64,000 nt of DNA from Heterocephalus glaber (Eukaryota; Chordata; Mammalia; Rodentia; Bathyergidae). The notes beneath the pieces are model-generated. The model searched no databases. It saw only the letters and a program-made list of their open reading frames with translations, and had not been told where the DNA came from. Where the stretch lies: contig NW_004624734.1 in the NCBI RefSeq assembly GCF_000247695.1, positions 17,204,803 to 17,268,802 on the forward strand. The letters are read 5' to 3'. How positions within the stretch are numbered: position 1 is the stretch's first letter; each line of letters opens with the position of its first letter. Positions 23,720-35,809 of the stretch are shown here, one piece after another. Position numbers and translations under genes: made by a program.

Positions 23720-25085
23720 TCTGTTTTCTACAGTTAGTGTTTTCAGTATCTAAATAGGAAAAGTTTCAAAACTTACCTCTTGTGTCTACTGTTTTCTGAC
23801 AATAGAGACGTAGAGGAGAATGGGGCAAATACAATTTCTCAAAAATCATAATGGAAGTTTTATTTGGCTGTACTGCTCACTTCCCACCCTTCTACATGTC
23901 AGTTAGGCTCTTCTTGAGTGGTACATGTTTCCCAACTAGGCATTCGGTGCACTATTGGGAGCATTATAATTAAGACTATGCCAAGGTTAGTTGTAGCTAA
24001 TAGTACTTATTAATCACAACAGCACTCATAATATCAATACATTCTGATATATGAGAAGAAAATTGTCCAATGCCTCATCAAATACACATAGTTGAATTAG
24101 TCATGGGATCTATTATTTTTTTTTTTGAAAATTTGGTACCTTGTCCTACATAGAAGATGGTAATAACATAACTCTGGGGTAAAGAAGGGATGAGGGCATG
24201 AAAAATGTTAAACAGAACATGTACAATAAACCAAAGAATTTAGAGTCTACACATTTAGTTTATGGTACATAAGTACAGTTGGCATAGTGCATAATAAATA
24301 AGGAATAAAGAAAATGTATCCTGAAAACTTCTTTACTCTTTCTCCATGATAACTCTTAGGTTGTATTGGCTAATTTTGGTAAAATTAATATATGCATATT
24401 TTTAAAATTATCACAGTCTTTGATATTTAAGTTATCTAGTGTAATATTTTGAAATGAAAGGATAGTATATAAAATTGTTTCTACAGGGATATCTTTATTT
24501 TTAGCATAAAAGTAAAATAAGCTTATTACAAATGTTTTCCAGAGTAAAAGAACACAAGTAGAAAGTGTGAACATCACTGTAATCTCACAAATCTAAGACA
24601 GATACTAATAAAATTTAATTGCTCCATTTCATTTTTTAGACGTTAACATTTTGTTTTTTACAAATCTGAATTCATTTTTAAAAGCAATTTTATTCTACAT
24701 TTTCCATTACAATTAATATCTGAGACAATCACCAGACTTTTTCTTTTTAAGAACAATTGTTTTAATGAGGAAATAGGGAGATAAATCTTTTGCAAACTGG
24801 AAGAGTATTCAGAGATGGAAGGAGAGCAGAGAGAGGGGAAAGAAATGGAATAAAAAGAATTACAATGTATTAAGTGCATGTACCTAGCCTCTAAGATGAA
24901 TGTAAACCTTATCTCCTGCAATCATGTACTAAAGGTTATGAAAAGATGAGATAAATTTGTAAATTCTTCTTATTTAAAGGATCATATTCCATTATATGAA
25001 TATATATTAATGTATTTCAATTTAAATCTTCTCGAACATCCAGGTTGTTATACACTTTTATTATAATAATCGTGACTCAAATAGT
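23720..25085. other. Unannotated AT-rich stretch
   Basis: No gene or confident repeat. The 73- and 87-residue antisense frames at 24356-24577 and 24658-24921 are rich in Leu, Ile, Phe and Ser, as expected from AT-rich chance reading. Confidence 0.5.
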
Positions 25086-25089
25086 TTAT

Positions 25090-25450
25090 GTGTTAATCCA
25101 ATTGCTGTTGTTACAACAAAAAGTACCTGAGATAATCTACTTAAAAAAAGAAAAAGTTCATTTGGCTCACAGGTTCAGAGGTTCCAGTGTATGTCTAATT
25201 AGCCCTATGTTGTCTTAGGCCAATGGCAAGACAACACACACTACAGGGTAGGCATAGTGGAGCAAAAGTGTGCATCTCATGGTGGCTGAGAAGCAAGTAA
25301 AGGATAACGGAAAGAATCAAGGTCACTATGCCCCTTCAAGGACACGCCCCCAATGACAGGAAGACCTCCACTTCCGAAAGATTTCACCACTTCCCCACAG
25401 TCCCATGCCCTGGGAACCAAGCAACTAACATACTGGACCTTGGGGTACAT
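25090..25450 (-). mobile_element. ORR1/MTE-class MaLR solo LTR, reverse orientation
   Basis: On the plus strand it starts 'tgtgttaatccaattgctgttgttacaacaaaaagtacctgagataatctactt', then 'gttcatttggctcacaggttcagaggttccagt', and later 'cttcaaggacacgcccccaatgacaggaagacctccacttc'. These are the expected reverse landmarks of the rodent ORR1/MTE LTR, including the 'cacgcccccaatgac' block. The length of about 360 bp is complete or nearly so. Confidence 0.8.
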
Positions 25451-25459
25451 TATCTAAAA

Positions 25460-26650
25460 ATATATATGTAATTTTTATGTATCTGTATTATGTATAATTT
25501 TCTTAAAATTTCCAAAGTTAAAATAATTTGAAAAGATTATAGAATTTTAAATCCACGTTGGTAAATAATGATAAATTACTTTGCAACAATTTTAGCAACT
25601 TATATCTATTTCCACAGTGTATGAAAATGTTTTTTATTTTCCCAGATAAAAGTTAATATTATTATTAGTTTGCTGATAAAAATGTGTTATTTTCTATGGG
25701 TTAATCTCCATTTATTTGATTACAATACAAGTTTGAAGATATCTACATGTGGCTTTAGTCCATTATATTCTTTTAGTACTTGTTTGTTCATATCTTTTAT
25801 TGTGGGTATTTATCTGATAGCCTCTACTAATGAAATTAAAGACTAAATGTTTAAAATTGTTTTAATATTAGTACTATAAAACTATAAGATACATATTTGG
25901 TAGGAATTTATCTTGAAAATTCTGTTGAATGTTATGTTTCTAAATCTAATTAAAATATCCTTAAAATCAAATTCAACACTGAGCTAGTGTTCTTAAGTGT
26001 CTTAATACTTTCTATTGTCAGTACAAGTGAGTTTAAAAATTGTGCAAATGTGTTGAAAATCATCTAAATGCCATTTCTAAGGAAGGTGGGGGGATAATAC
26101 AATTTCATGCCACAGACTAATGGACACCTGAGAATTAATAGAAATTCTTGTCCTTAACCTAGGTTAGATTATCTCCAGGCTCATGAAGGTGAAAGGTTAA
26201 CGTTAAGTCAATTACTACGCCATAGAGTTTCTTGATTTACAGTCTATTATGTTTTGAACATTTTCAATTAAACTGTCACATTGGACATTAACTTATGAGA
26301 CCTTTTTACTTTCCTTCCTCTACTGAAGGTGACTGTTTATCCTCCCATGAGTTCAAGACCTCAAAATAAGAGACTGAATTTCTTTCATGATTTGAGTCCT
26401 TCTTTTCCCCCCACCGGTAAGAAAAAGAACCGAGGAGAGTTCTGTAGCTTGGAGAGGCAGGATTGGTTTGTTCACTCTGTAAAAGAATGGATATGTAATG
26501 AATAATCCCTTAGATAAATAAATAAAGCTCAAGGTAAATATGTTAGGCAAATTTCCCACTTGTTTTTTCTTAAGATGTTTGGTGTAGTCAGCATTTGCAA
26601 GGGAATCGATTTAATATAGGACACACATTTATAGGATTATTGTTTTTACC
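25460..26650. other. Unannotated, very AT-rich stretch
   Basis: Long A/T runs and no assignable family. Frames are short and without motifs. Confidence 0.5.
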
Positions 26651-26667
26651 CAAAAAGTCAAATGCAG

Positions 26668-27202
26668 AAGAGTTCAAGAGATCTGTTCCGGTGCTAGAGA
26701 CCAGGATAATCCAACTGAGGGCCTGGATCCCATGGCAATGTCCTCCAGGAGTCTGGCTGAAGGCCTAGAGACCATAACAATGTCTCATGCAAGTCTGTAT
26801 CAAGGATTTGCACCAGGAAGGCCCAAGGGCCAAGGGCGAAAGCTGGAAATTCTGCACCCTCAGCGTGAAGGGTCTGTGCCAGAAGGCTGAGGGATCTACA
26901 CTGGAGCCAGGAAGCCACGCTCAAAACAAAGGCAAAGACCAGAGCTCCCCTGAAGAGAACAGCAGTCATCTCTGGCAACAGTGAGGACCTAAGCTCTTCC
27001 ATTGACTGGGAGCAGCTGGGAGTGTTTCAGGAAAACCAGCCACAGCAAAGCTTCTTCTGGGAAATCAGCAGAATATTGGTAACTTCTAGAGAGGATGTAG
27101 AAAACGTTTGCCAGCAATCCTGAAGGGAAAGCTCTAGCTTTGAAAAACAAAGCTTTTGTGGAAGGCAATTTTGGTAATTCATATTTAAAAAAATAAATAA
27201 AT
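26668..27202 (+). mobile_element. Unclassified GC-rich block with A-rich tail, putative retroposon
   Basis: Composition jumps from about 30% to over 50% GC at roughly 26690-27010, then falls. The 5' part has two related passages: 'gctagagaccaggataat...atggcaatgtcctccaggagtctggctgaa' and 'gcctagagaccataacaatgtctcatgcaagtctgtatcaa'. The 3' end is A-rich with TAAA units at 27184-27206. The 8-bp sequence aaatgcag occurs at both edges (26660-26667 and 27203-27210), a possible target duplication. Frames of 102 (antisense) and 65 residues inside show no known domain. It may be a LINE-1 5' UTR piece, an LTR or an unnamed element. Confidence 0.4.
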
Positions 27203-27214
27203 AAATGCAGTCAA

Positions 27215-28540
27215 AATGTAGACCTGTTTCTTTTAAAAATAGAATCACTCTGACTACCTATAACTCTTTGAATAAGAATAGAACTCTCATGTAATTAAAT
27301 ACTGTAGGCATAATCCTTTAGAAATTGAAAACTTTAGAATCCTATGCATAGAAAATTTCTTTTTTATACTTAAAAATTAAACTGGGTAGATATACCCATA
27401 AAATATATCTGGAGATTTACAAATAAATATATATTTTGGAGTTGATGTTATGATTGGTTTGCTTTTTATGCTTACTTTTTTCTGCTTTCCTATCATGAAC
27501 ATTACTTATTGGTTAATTAAAAAGTTAGCTTCTATGGAAAATACATTTATATAGATTAATGTTTAGTGACATCAACTTGTGCATGCCATATTAAATTTTG
27601 AATGATAGTTACACAACAGTATAGTATGGCACTATTGAACAAATATACCATATATAATGTTGATAATCAAAGCTAGGCTACTTAAACCAAAATGTGGTCT
27701 TCACAGGATGAACTTATAAGTAGTTTAACTTGTTTTCTTTTTTAACTTTTTAAATAATTCAATAGTAAATATAAACTATATAATAAAATTGTTTTGTAAA
27801 TTATGATCAAATGTCTATGGGTGCAAGTAGCTATTAAGAAACTGAAATGTGTATTTCTACTCAAATGAATTTCAAGTTATTTTCTCATTTTATGCCTCTA
27901 ATAAGGATTTCAGGGCTATGTCATTTCCATTTTTTTCATAACTTGCTCTTTTTCCAGTTTATAAATATTAGGTTGGTTGTGAGTATTGTCTGTATCACAT
28001 CTATTTGAACTGCAGAACATTTACCACACATCCAGCCAACCGAATCAAAGCCAACATTTTAGCAAAGCCTCAGGTAACTCATATGAACATCAGCATTTTA
28101 TGCACTGAGTTTTACCTATCAAGTTTACTAAGTTGTCACTTCCTTATTGATGCTTCTCTTGACTACCCCAGGAAAAATACCAGAACTCGTTTCTCTTAAT
28201 CTCTCTCCTCTAAATTATTTTCACCATAGCACTTACCATGATCTCCTCTTGTAGTTAACATTTATTATATGTGTGTTAGGTATTTTCATGATTTAAGTCT
28301 CTGCTTTTTTTCCTGAATTTAGGGGAATTCAGTGGGGTTATCTGGTTCTGACAAACATTAAGTTTTCATAATTAGGAAGTTAACTGAATCAAAATCAAGA
28401 GAAGAAATAGGATCAATATTTATCCACAAATTTTTCTTGAAATGTTACCATATACTGCACGTGTACACTGCACAGCTTAGTTCAAAATTCCTACCTGCAT
28501 GAAACCTTCTAGTCAGCGGAAGTGATATGCAAAATAAATG
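27215..28540. other. Unannotated AT-rich stretch
   Basis: No gene is seen. A weak L2-like patch near 28120-28260 ('cttctcttgactacccc', 'atagcacttaccatgatctcc') resembles the L2 3' region but is not strong enough for its own call. Confidence 0.4.
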
Positions 28541-28549
28541 TTTTGTACT

Positions 28550-28930
28550 TGCTACAGCTTAGGTCTGAAGTAATCCCTAAAGTCAGTCCTATGGGGCAAA
28601 AGCTTGGTGCTCCAGTGTGATGCATTTGGAGGTAACGGAACTTTTAAGAGATGGGGCTGAATGGGAAATCTTGCAGGCACTGGGGTCATGCTTGCAAGTG
28701 GACAGTACATTCCAGCCCCTTCTATGTTTTGCCTCCACTCCAGGAGGTGAGTGGTTTTCCTCCACCACACTCTCCCCATTGTCATGTGCTGCCTTGGCAC
28801 AGACCCAAAAGCAATGGGACCAATTGATCACGGGCTGAAATCTTCAAAACTGAGAGCCAAAATGAACCTTTTTGTCTAAATCAGTTGATGATTTCAGGTG
28901 TTTGTTACAACAATGAAAAGCTAATTAACA
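28550..28930 (+). mobile_element. ORR1-type MaLR solo LTR
   Basis: The order is 'gcttggtgctccagtgtgatgcatttggaggtaacggaacttttaagagatggggc', 'tggttttcctccaccacactctccccattgtcatgtgctgccttggcacagacccaaaagcaatgggaccaa', 'gggctgaaatcttcaaaactgagagccaaaatgaacc' and 'acaacaatgaaaagctaattaaca'. It matches the rodent ORR1 LTR landmark for landmark and is complete at about 380 bp. The overlapping frames of 73-82 residues on both strands are shadows of this LTR. Confidence 0.88.
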
Positions 28931-29244
28931 TGATGCACTAAATAGTGGATGATGTCAAGGAAAAAATATTGGATGAGGGAAACATGCAGCATTTGTAAAA
29001 ACCAAAGGGCACTGCATTTAATGTGGGGACTCTACACTGGTCCCCTCCACCACTCTCCCATGTGTGAAGTGGGTACCTGACTATGCACTTTCCCATCCCA
29101 TTGTGCGCATTCTAACCTCAGATTTAGATGAATGATTAATTCACCTAAATTTGGGGTCGCTGAACTATAGGCTATCTGAGAGTATAGTGTGTGACAGATC
29201 TTATGTTAATTCTCATGTCACAGTTCACGAACTGACCAGAAAAA

Positions 29245-29284
29245 GATGATTAGTAAATATCTGAGGATGATTAGTAAATATCTG
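29245..29284. repeat. Two-copy tandem duplication, 21-bp unit
   Basis: The 'gatgattagtaaatatctg' unit is repeated head to tail at 29245 and 29266 with no mismatch over 19 bp, so it is a recent local slippage duplication. Confidence 0.9.
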
Positions 29285-29384
29285 TGGAATATTGAAGGAT
29301 AAAAACAGCATGTTGAAGAGGAATCTGGACTCCTGTGTTCATTTTGACAGCAATCACAATTGGCAAGATATGAAATCAACATAA

Positions 29385-29935
29385 GGGTCATAGGTGGATG
29401 GATGAATAAAGAAAATGTGACATATATACACACACTGGAATACTATTTAGCCATCGAGAAGAAGGAAATCCTGCCATTTGCAAACCTATGAAAGAGGTTG
29501 GAGGATGTTATGTTAGTGAATTAAACCAGTTGCAGAAAGACACACATTGTATGATTTCATTTAGAAGTGTAATTTTAGAAAATTGATGTCATAGAACTAG
29601 AGAGTAGAATGTTTGTTGCCTAGGGCTGAGGTAGTTGGGAGAGGAGGAAGTAGTTAAGGTGATGGTGAACAAAATCTTAGTAAGACAGAAGGAGTAAATT
29701 CAAGAGACCTACTGTACAACATGGTGCATGTAGTTAATAACAGCATATTGTATTCTTGAAAAGTGGTAAGGGGGCGGATCCTGTGCTCTCACTAGCAAAT
29801 GATACCTACATGAATTATGCATATGTTGATTGGCTAGAGTTAGTCACACGATGTATGTGTATACTTCCAAATATCATGTTGTACATAATAAGTAGAGTAT
29901 ATGCAACTTTATCTCTTATTTTAAAATAAAAATAG
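29385..29935 (+). mobile_element. Old LINE-1 (L1M-type) 3' end
   Basis: 'ggatgaataaagaaaatgtgacatatatacacacactggaatactatttagccatcgagaag' and 'gaaatcctgccatttgcaaac' are the ORF2 C-terminal region. The 3' UTR has 'agaactagagagtagaatgtttgttgcctagggctgagg' and 'tactgtacaacatggtgcatgtagttaataacagcatattgtattcttgaaaa', typical of L1M 3' ends. It differs completely from the younger L1 3' UTR at 19.1 kb. It closes with an A-rich end near 29925. Confidence 0.82.
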
Positions 29936-29964
29936 AAGAGATCAGAGAATGAATAGGCAGAGAG

Positions 29965-30240
29965 ATGAATAAAAGAAAAAAAAAATAGTGGCTTTTTGCT
30001 GGCAATGGAAACAAGAGAAACAACTGCAGTGGTAACCTGAGGGGATGACATGAGAGAGGATGCTGGAGAGGACATTCTTGAAATGACCGAGCAAATGCTC
30101 TGAAGCTGTGATCCCAAAAAGTTGCTGATGAACTTGGAGAATTAAAAAATCTCATGGGACTCATAATAATGTACAAGCAGCAGAATGAGCTCAATCGGCT
30201 CAAGAAAGAAGTATAGGTTTGTATAGAAGAGTGTGTGGCC
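29965..30240 (+). pseudogene. Unidentified coding-like relic, possible retropseudogene
   Basis: One plus-strand frame at about 30073-30215 is interrupted once. It reads AlaAsnAlaLeuLysLeu-stop and then a Lys/Glu/Leu-rich segment with an ELGELKNLMG core and a YKQQNELNRLKKEV end before a stop at 30214-30216. The spacing of hydrophobic residues looks like a short coiled coil. I do not recognise the parent. It sits directly after the L1M tail, and no clear poly(A) or target duplication was found. A chance frame or an old internal transposon piece is equally possible. Confidence 0.2.
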
Positions 30241-31100
30241 AAGAGAAGGAAGCAATTGATTCTGTTTGTCTGTTACGTCTTTATGTTAACTACCTAAATA
30301 CATGTCAGCTGTTGACTATTTCCAGCCTTAATAATCCCAGAATCTCAGGTAGTGAGTGCCACACGTAAACTTTGCTAAAATCGAATTCTCATGGAAGACA
30401 CTTCTGAGAAAACATAACTTTTAATGAGGAGTTTGATTATTTTGTATTCTCTTGGAACAACATGCAAAGTGAAGTGGTGTGGCTTTCCTGTCCTTGATCA
30501 CAGAAACTACCTGTACTTTGGTGATTACAGACATAGTAGAGTGAGTGTCAATGTAGTGGTCAGCCTCACTAACATCGTGGGATCCAATTTAACAACAGGA
30601 ACAGATTTTGATGATGTCGCATGACGGGGAACAGAGACACTAAGCTTATCATCATTTATAATCAAAACAGAGCTTCCAAACTGGATGGATGTACGCAGTA
30701 GTATTGGCAAATGGTTTTCCATCTTTCAAAGCTGGCTCTATTTGTGCAGGTAAATCAAGGAAAAAAAACCCTCTTCTTCCTTTTGAAATTATACACAGAT
30801 GGAAATGAATCAGCAAAATCAAGAGCAATCGAAGGTGTTGACTGCTATACTTTGAAACTCACCTAGATGTCACCCCGAGTCACCAGCATTCCTCCATGAA
30901 ATCAAACATCTTTCTTTCACTAGTATTCTTTAACAAAGTTTTTTTTTGGGGGGGGGCAATCCTTTATGCAAGATGTAATCAATTTTTTCAGTTCTCATCC
31001 TCTTAGTGATACACTTAGAAAGAGAATTATGACTTAATATGATAAAACACTTACCTGAACAGCTATTCAATAATTTCTTATGAAATGGGCAATTTTAAGA
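30240..31100. other. Unannotated stretch
   Basis: A 66-residue sense frame (30424-30624) and an overlapping 65-residue antisense frame have no recognisable motif. A T9/G8-type homopolymer pair lies near 30940-30958. Confidence 0.45.
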
Positions 31101-31214
31101 TCTAAACAGAGGCTATGAGTTCTTCTGAATGGTTTATTGACTCCTTGTTGACTGCCTATGTGCCTGGCCCAGGCTGTTACGGCCCTCGGTCTGTCAAAAA
31201 CAGAGCATGTAACC

Positions 31215-31335
31215 CTGTCCAAATTCCATTACATCTCAGCATTTCATTTGTAAAATGAGTGTAATCAGGGTTTCGTGACAGGAATGTTGTAAGGGTTAAC
31301 TAATTGCTATTTGTTAAGTGTACTGAGATTGTCAG
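31215..31335 (+). repeat. MIR-like fragment
   Basis: 'catctcagcatttcatttgtaaaatgagtgtaatcagg' followed by 'gttgtaagggttaacta' resembles the MIR 3' half ('cctcagtttcctcatctgtaaaatggggataat...gttgtgaggattaaatga'). Confidence 0.6.
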
Positions 31336-31339
31336 ATTA

Positions 31340-32330
31340 AAGCATTAGGGAAGTGTCAAGTTTGTGTTATTATGGTATTATTTTTCTTGTTTGGTAGGAA
31401 ATGCCATTTCTGTGTAATTTGCTTTAACAGTAAAATAAGCTATTTTAATCAATGCACAATCAAGCCCTTATTCGTTGAGGACAAGAGTGTGTATGGTTAG
31501 CAACAGGACTAGTGTCAGCTGACACAAGGGCAGGAATCTGAAAATTAAGCACTGGATACAAAGAAAGCCTAGAAAATGAGACTTGGGGCAGTCAGGTTCT
31601 GCATGACCAGGAGACTCACATTACCGACCCAACATAATCTGTTAGCAATAGAGGACAAAAAGGGCTGTGACCTTAGCAACCAAGTCTGACCCCTCCAAAA
31701 ATATTATCCAAGGGAGTAAAACACTTTTGAGTTGATTATACATATGGTCCTAGAAACTAAGTATCACAGATATTCATTCGAATCCCAACATGACTTTAAT
31801 CATTACAACGTCATGAAATAGTAACATAGGAGCAGATGTTTGGATGTTATTTTATCTGTGTAAATGCACATAACCCTAATTTAGTCCTTGACTGTCATGT
31901 TAATAGCTGGTTAACCCTAACTTTTCCAAAGAAAGCATTGTCTGTCATGCTTGAAAATGTTATTTAGCATCTTATGTAAGTTGTAGTCATTTTAAGACAT
32001 TATTCTTCTCATAAATATGTTACTATGCATAACAAATAGACCAATAAATGACATTTGATTGTTTACTGATATATTTGATTGTTTTCTAAACAGTGTCTGG
32101 TATGTAATGATGATAATGACTTGTAATTAAAAGATATTTAGTATTTTTGTGATATTCAAGAATCAAATCTAGTTACATAAAATTCCACAAGCTTTACAAC
32201 TTTTGTTGGTCATGAGCATTTAATATAATTATTATCTCACCCAGAACAAAAGTATCTAGAGGCATTTTGTTCAGGGAAAAATTTCCCATTGAACTAATTT
32301 CCCAGCTCACAGTGGTGAAGTAGCTATCCT
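31340..32330. other. Unannotated AT-rich stretch
   Basis: No gene or classifiable repeat was seen. Confidence 0.5.
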
Positions 32331-32339
32331 CAAAACTAC

Positions 32340-32937
32340 TTGGACAATTTCAACAGATCATCAAGGGTCTCTCTGCCTACCTGACTGCAACTCTATTTGC
32401 ATCACAGGAACTATTCATCTTTTAAAAATGGTAAGTCCAGTCATGTCACGATCCTCTTTAAAACACAAGAATATCTTCCCGGTGCCGCCATCGGAACAAA
32501 ACTTATCAGGATCTCTTTGGAGAATCCAAAGCCATTTTTCTCTCCTCATTTCCTGCCATTTTCCTCCTTACTTACAGGAGCCTAACTTCATTGTTTTACT
32601 TGGTGTACATCAGAAACCCAAGGTGGTTCTTATTTTTGGCACTTGAACTTTCTGTTCTTTCTGCATGACTTCTACTCTTACTTCTTTCAAGTTTGTGCTC
32701 AAACACTACCTGAAAGTGTTTTTCTAGTTATCCTGTGTATCACACTATTTGCAACATTTTGTTATTACTTTATTTTACCTTTAACTTTCTCAATAATACC
32801 TTGTATCAGTGGTCATAATGTTTAATCATCTCTTTTAGAGAGCAGGAACTTTGTTTATTCACTTTATCAGTACATAAAGAGTGGCTGCTACATAGAAGAT
32901 AATACACATATATTGAATATTGCATACACACTGAGAC
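32340..32937 (+). mobile_element. L2 LINE 3' end
   Basis: In order: 'ctctctgcctacctgactgcaa', 'tcctgccattttcctcc', 'ttctgcatgacttctactc', 'caagtttgtgctcaaacactacctgaaagtg', 'gttatcctgtgtatcacactatt', 'tagagagcaggaactttgtttattc' and 'gtggctgctacatagaagataatacacatatattgaatattg'. These are the successive landmarks of the L2 3' end, including the terminal 'gcacatagtaggtgctcaataaatattt' region. It is highly diverged. The three frames here of 60-72 residues are not genes. Confidence 0.7.
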
Positions 32938-32939
32938 AC

Positions 32940-33400
32940 TAATACTTGCCAAAAATTTTCCATAAAAATTTAGTTTCTAGCAAAAATACTTTTATTTATT
33001 GCATATTCTTCAAATCAGTAACATTCTGTAAACTAAGTAAAAGTTGATATTCCAGGAAACAATGGCATTCCTAATAGAGACATCTTTGTCACTGGCAAAA
33101 TGCTCTCAGAACATTTCATATTTTCATAGCACAACGGAAGCATATACCTTCTGAAAACAATTGTGAGTTGTAACTAATAATTATAGCAAAAAGCATTCAT
33201 TGCTTTCAAATATTAATGAAATATATTCTCATACATACATTTTTCTAATAAAAGGCCCCGAAAGGAAATTTACATGTTGATCAAATCTAAAGATATCACT
33301 TCAGTAAGAAAGTAATCCAATACCAAGCTATTTATTCCTACAGTGAAATAACATAAGAGCAACAATTGTGGAAATACCTTAGAATAATGCGGTGTATAAG
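32940..33400. other. Unannotated AT-rich stretch
   Basis: No gene or classifiable repeat was seen. Confidence 0.5.
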
Positions 33401-33424
33401 AATGAGTTTGCTTGATATCACCTA

Positions 33425-33575
33425 ATTCTTTCCACTCATCTGGCCAAGTAGGGAACTAAGTTATCTAAGCTATCTTGTGACTTAGCTGGGACCGAACAAC
33501 TCTTTAATGGGAGCACCAGGACCATAACTTGGGTTTCCAAGCTTCTGACTCAGTTATGTCACTGTGTCTCTTCAC
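33425..33575 (-). repeat. MIR-like fragment, reverse orientation
   Basis: 'gtgacttagctgggaccgaacaac', 'gaccataacttgggtttccaagcttctgactc' and 'gtcactgtgtctcttc' resemble the reverse of the MIR core ('gtcacatagctagtaagtggcagagccgggattcgaacccagg...ctgactcc'). Confidence 0.4.
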
Positions 33576-33579
33576 ATCA

Positions 33580-35320
33580 TATCTCTGTGTGTGTATATGA
33601 GAAAGTAAATCAAATGTACACCTGCACACATTGTTCTCTTAACAGTTGTTAAGACTTATATTTTTATTCCACACATGCTATCATATTTAGCTAAAGTCAC
33701 AAAAAAGTATATTTTCATTTAAGAAGTTGGTTGTAAACAGAAACTGTAGAAGTAAAATAAGGTCTGCAATATTTTTTCTGCTAACTGTAAGAACAGCATA
33801 TTATAAACTTCAGATCTTCAAGTCAAGAAAGTGTGGCTAACTTTGGAGACACATGTCATCACTGGTATGGTGTCTGTAATTTCATTAGGACACCATCAAC
33901 CAGACACCACTATGTCACCCACTAAAAGTCAGGAAGATGGGAGAATCCCTATTTTACATTAAGAAAATCTCCGAATCCTCAAGTTGGATGAACTCTGTGA
34001 CTTTAGTTCTAAAAGAGAGCTAACAACAGTGCCATAGGCAGGGATTTACAGCACTTAAGATCCTCACTAATTTTAGTAGTGAAACATAAGTTTTATTTAC
34101 CTTAACAAAAGCAGTCACTTTCTGGCATGTTTAAAATCAAATTACAGTGAATTTAATATTCTCAAATTAAAATGCCTCATTTTGATGTGGCTCAGCAGAT
34201 CTTGAAAACAAGTCAACATTTTGTGAATGGCCATCTAGTCAGTATTTCTCCAAGCTGAGGCTTGCATTTTATTTGACTGCAAGTTGTAGGTGTGAGGGAC
34301 TTAAATCATCCCTAAAGAACTTACTGGGAAGACATCCTCACAGGAGAGATCAAGACTGCTCCCGGAAGCAGTCCAGGCTGGTTGGCAGGTATGCCTTATT
34401 CTTCTTCAGTTTTACATTTTCAAATACAAAAGAAAATTTGGAATACTGAGCGATGGATTATGCTTCATGTATCAGCTTCCTAGTGGCTAAATGTGCTAGT
34501 CTTTTTCCATTTGATTAACCAGATACCATTTTGTGTTTCCTTAAAAATAAAGCCTATTATCATTTATCTGAATTTATGAAATCATAATTATTATTAAAAT
34601 TATTTTCTACCACTCTCTTATTTATTGGTCTTTTCCAGTATTGATGGCTTTCTCCTTTGTTTTCCTTTAATGAACTTGAGAACACATGATACAGAACATG
34701 ATAATTTATATACAGTGTGCCTGTTTGTTAGCCACAGTAAGAGTTAATTCAGGCCAGATTCATGCCCTGTTTATCCTTTATCCTTAGCATCTAGCTCAAC
34801 TTCTTGTCTGGAGAAGCCACTTACAAAGTATTATTTGAAGTTTACACGAACATACATTCTAATTGGTTGGTTTCCTACTCATCTACCTTCAACGTGTGTA
34901 CGCTCAAATTACTTCATACATCAACTAGCAATTATTAAAAGTAGTTTTTGGAGCCTACAGGAATGTGTTATTTTGTGACATCATCATCATTATCATCAAC
35001 CACATGTATTAATGAAACAACTACTCTGTCTCACTCGGGGTGATATGTGCATTGCTGAAAAGTTGTATGCATAACTGATTTGTATCATCAAATTCTTGTT
35101 TAAGTCTGTTATAACTAGAAAGAACAGATCATTTTTAGAGGAACTCTAGCTCATTTTTTAAAGCAAGAAAAATCATGTAGAATTATATAAATATTAGTTA
35201 CAATGCAAGAAACTACAATGTTAGTACTATAGTCAGGGTTTTTTTTGCTTTGAAATAATATAAAATTTTATGTCTCTCAACTGTCATTTGTAAAATAAGG
35301 GCTTGAGGTGGATCTTGTCT
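33580..35320. other. Unannotated stretch
   Basis: No gene. A slightly GC-richer patch at 34240-34400 has no recognisable family. The rest is AT-rich and unique-looking. Confidence 0.45.
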
Positions 35321-35326
35321 GCAATA

Positions 35327-35804
35327 TAGAGAAAAATACTCCCAGAGATGCTCATACCCCTGGCCCTGAAACCTGGAAATGTGCTGCCTCATGTGAAAAG
35401 AAAGTTTACAGATATAATTTGGATGAAGGATCTTGAGTGGAGAATATTATTTAGGATTATCCAGGTAGCTCAAACAAATCACAGGATTCTTCAAAAGCAA
35501 GGAACCTTTCTTTCCTGCCTATGTCAGTGAGGGAACGGTGACTATGGAGTAATTAATGATTAGAGAGATGCCAGCTCTGATGTCAGAGAAGAGGACTTAG
35601 CTAAGCAATGGCGATGTCTCTAAAAGCTGAAAAAAGCAAGCAAATGAATGATCTGTTGCGCCTCAAGAAAGGAATGCATCCCTAAACACCTTGATTGCAT
35701 GGACTTCTGACCTACACAACAATAAAATGATCACTTTGTGTAAATTTAAGCCACTAAGTTGGCAGTAATTCATTATGTAGCACCAAAAGAAAATGAATTT
35801 AGTA
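35327..35804 (+). mobile_element. MLT1-type MaLR solo LTR
   Basis: Landmarks in order: 'cccctggccctgaaacctggaaatgtgctgcctcatgtgaaaag', 'agtttacagatataatttggatgaaggatcttgagtgg', 'ttaggattatccaggtagctc', 'gcaagcaaatgaatg', 'acaccttgattgcatggacttctgacctacacaac', 'aatttaagccactaagttggcagtaattcattatgtagcacc'. This follows the MLT1 consensus over its full length of about 470 bp in the forward direction. Confidence 0.8.
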
Positions 35805-35809
35805 TCTTG

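Noticed and set aside
28552..28838. Three overlapping frames of 73-82 residues on both strands
   Set aside because: They fall entirely inside an ORR1 LTR, whose GC-richer sequence has fewer stops.
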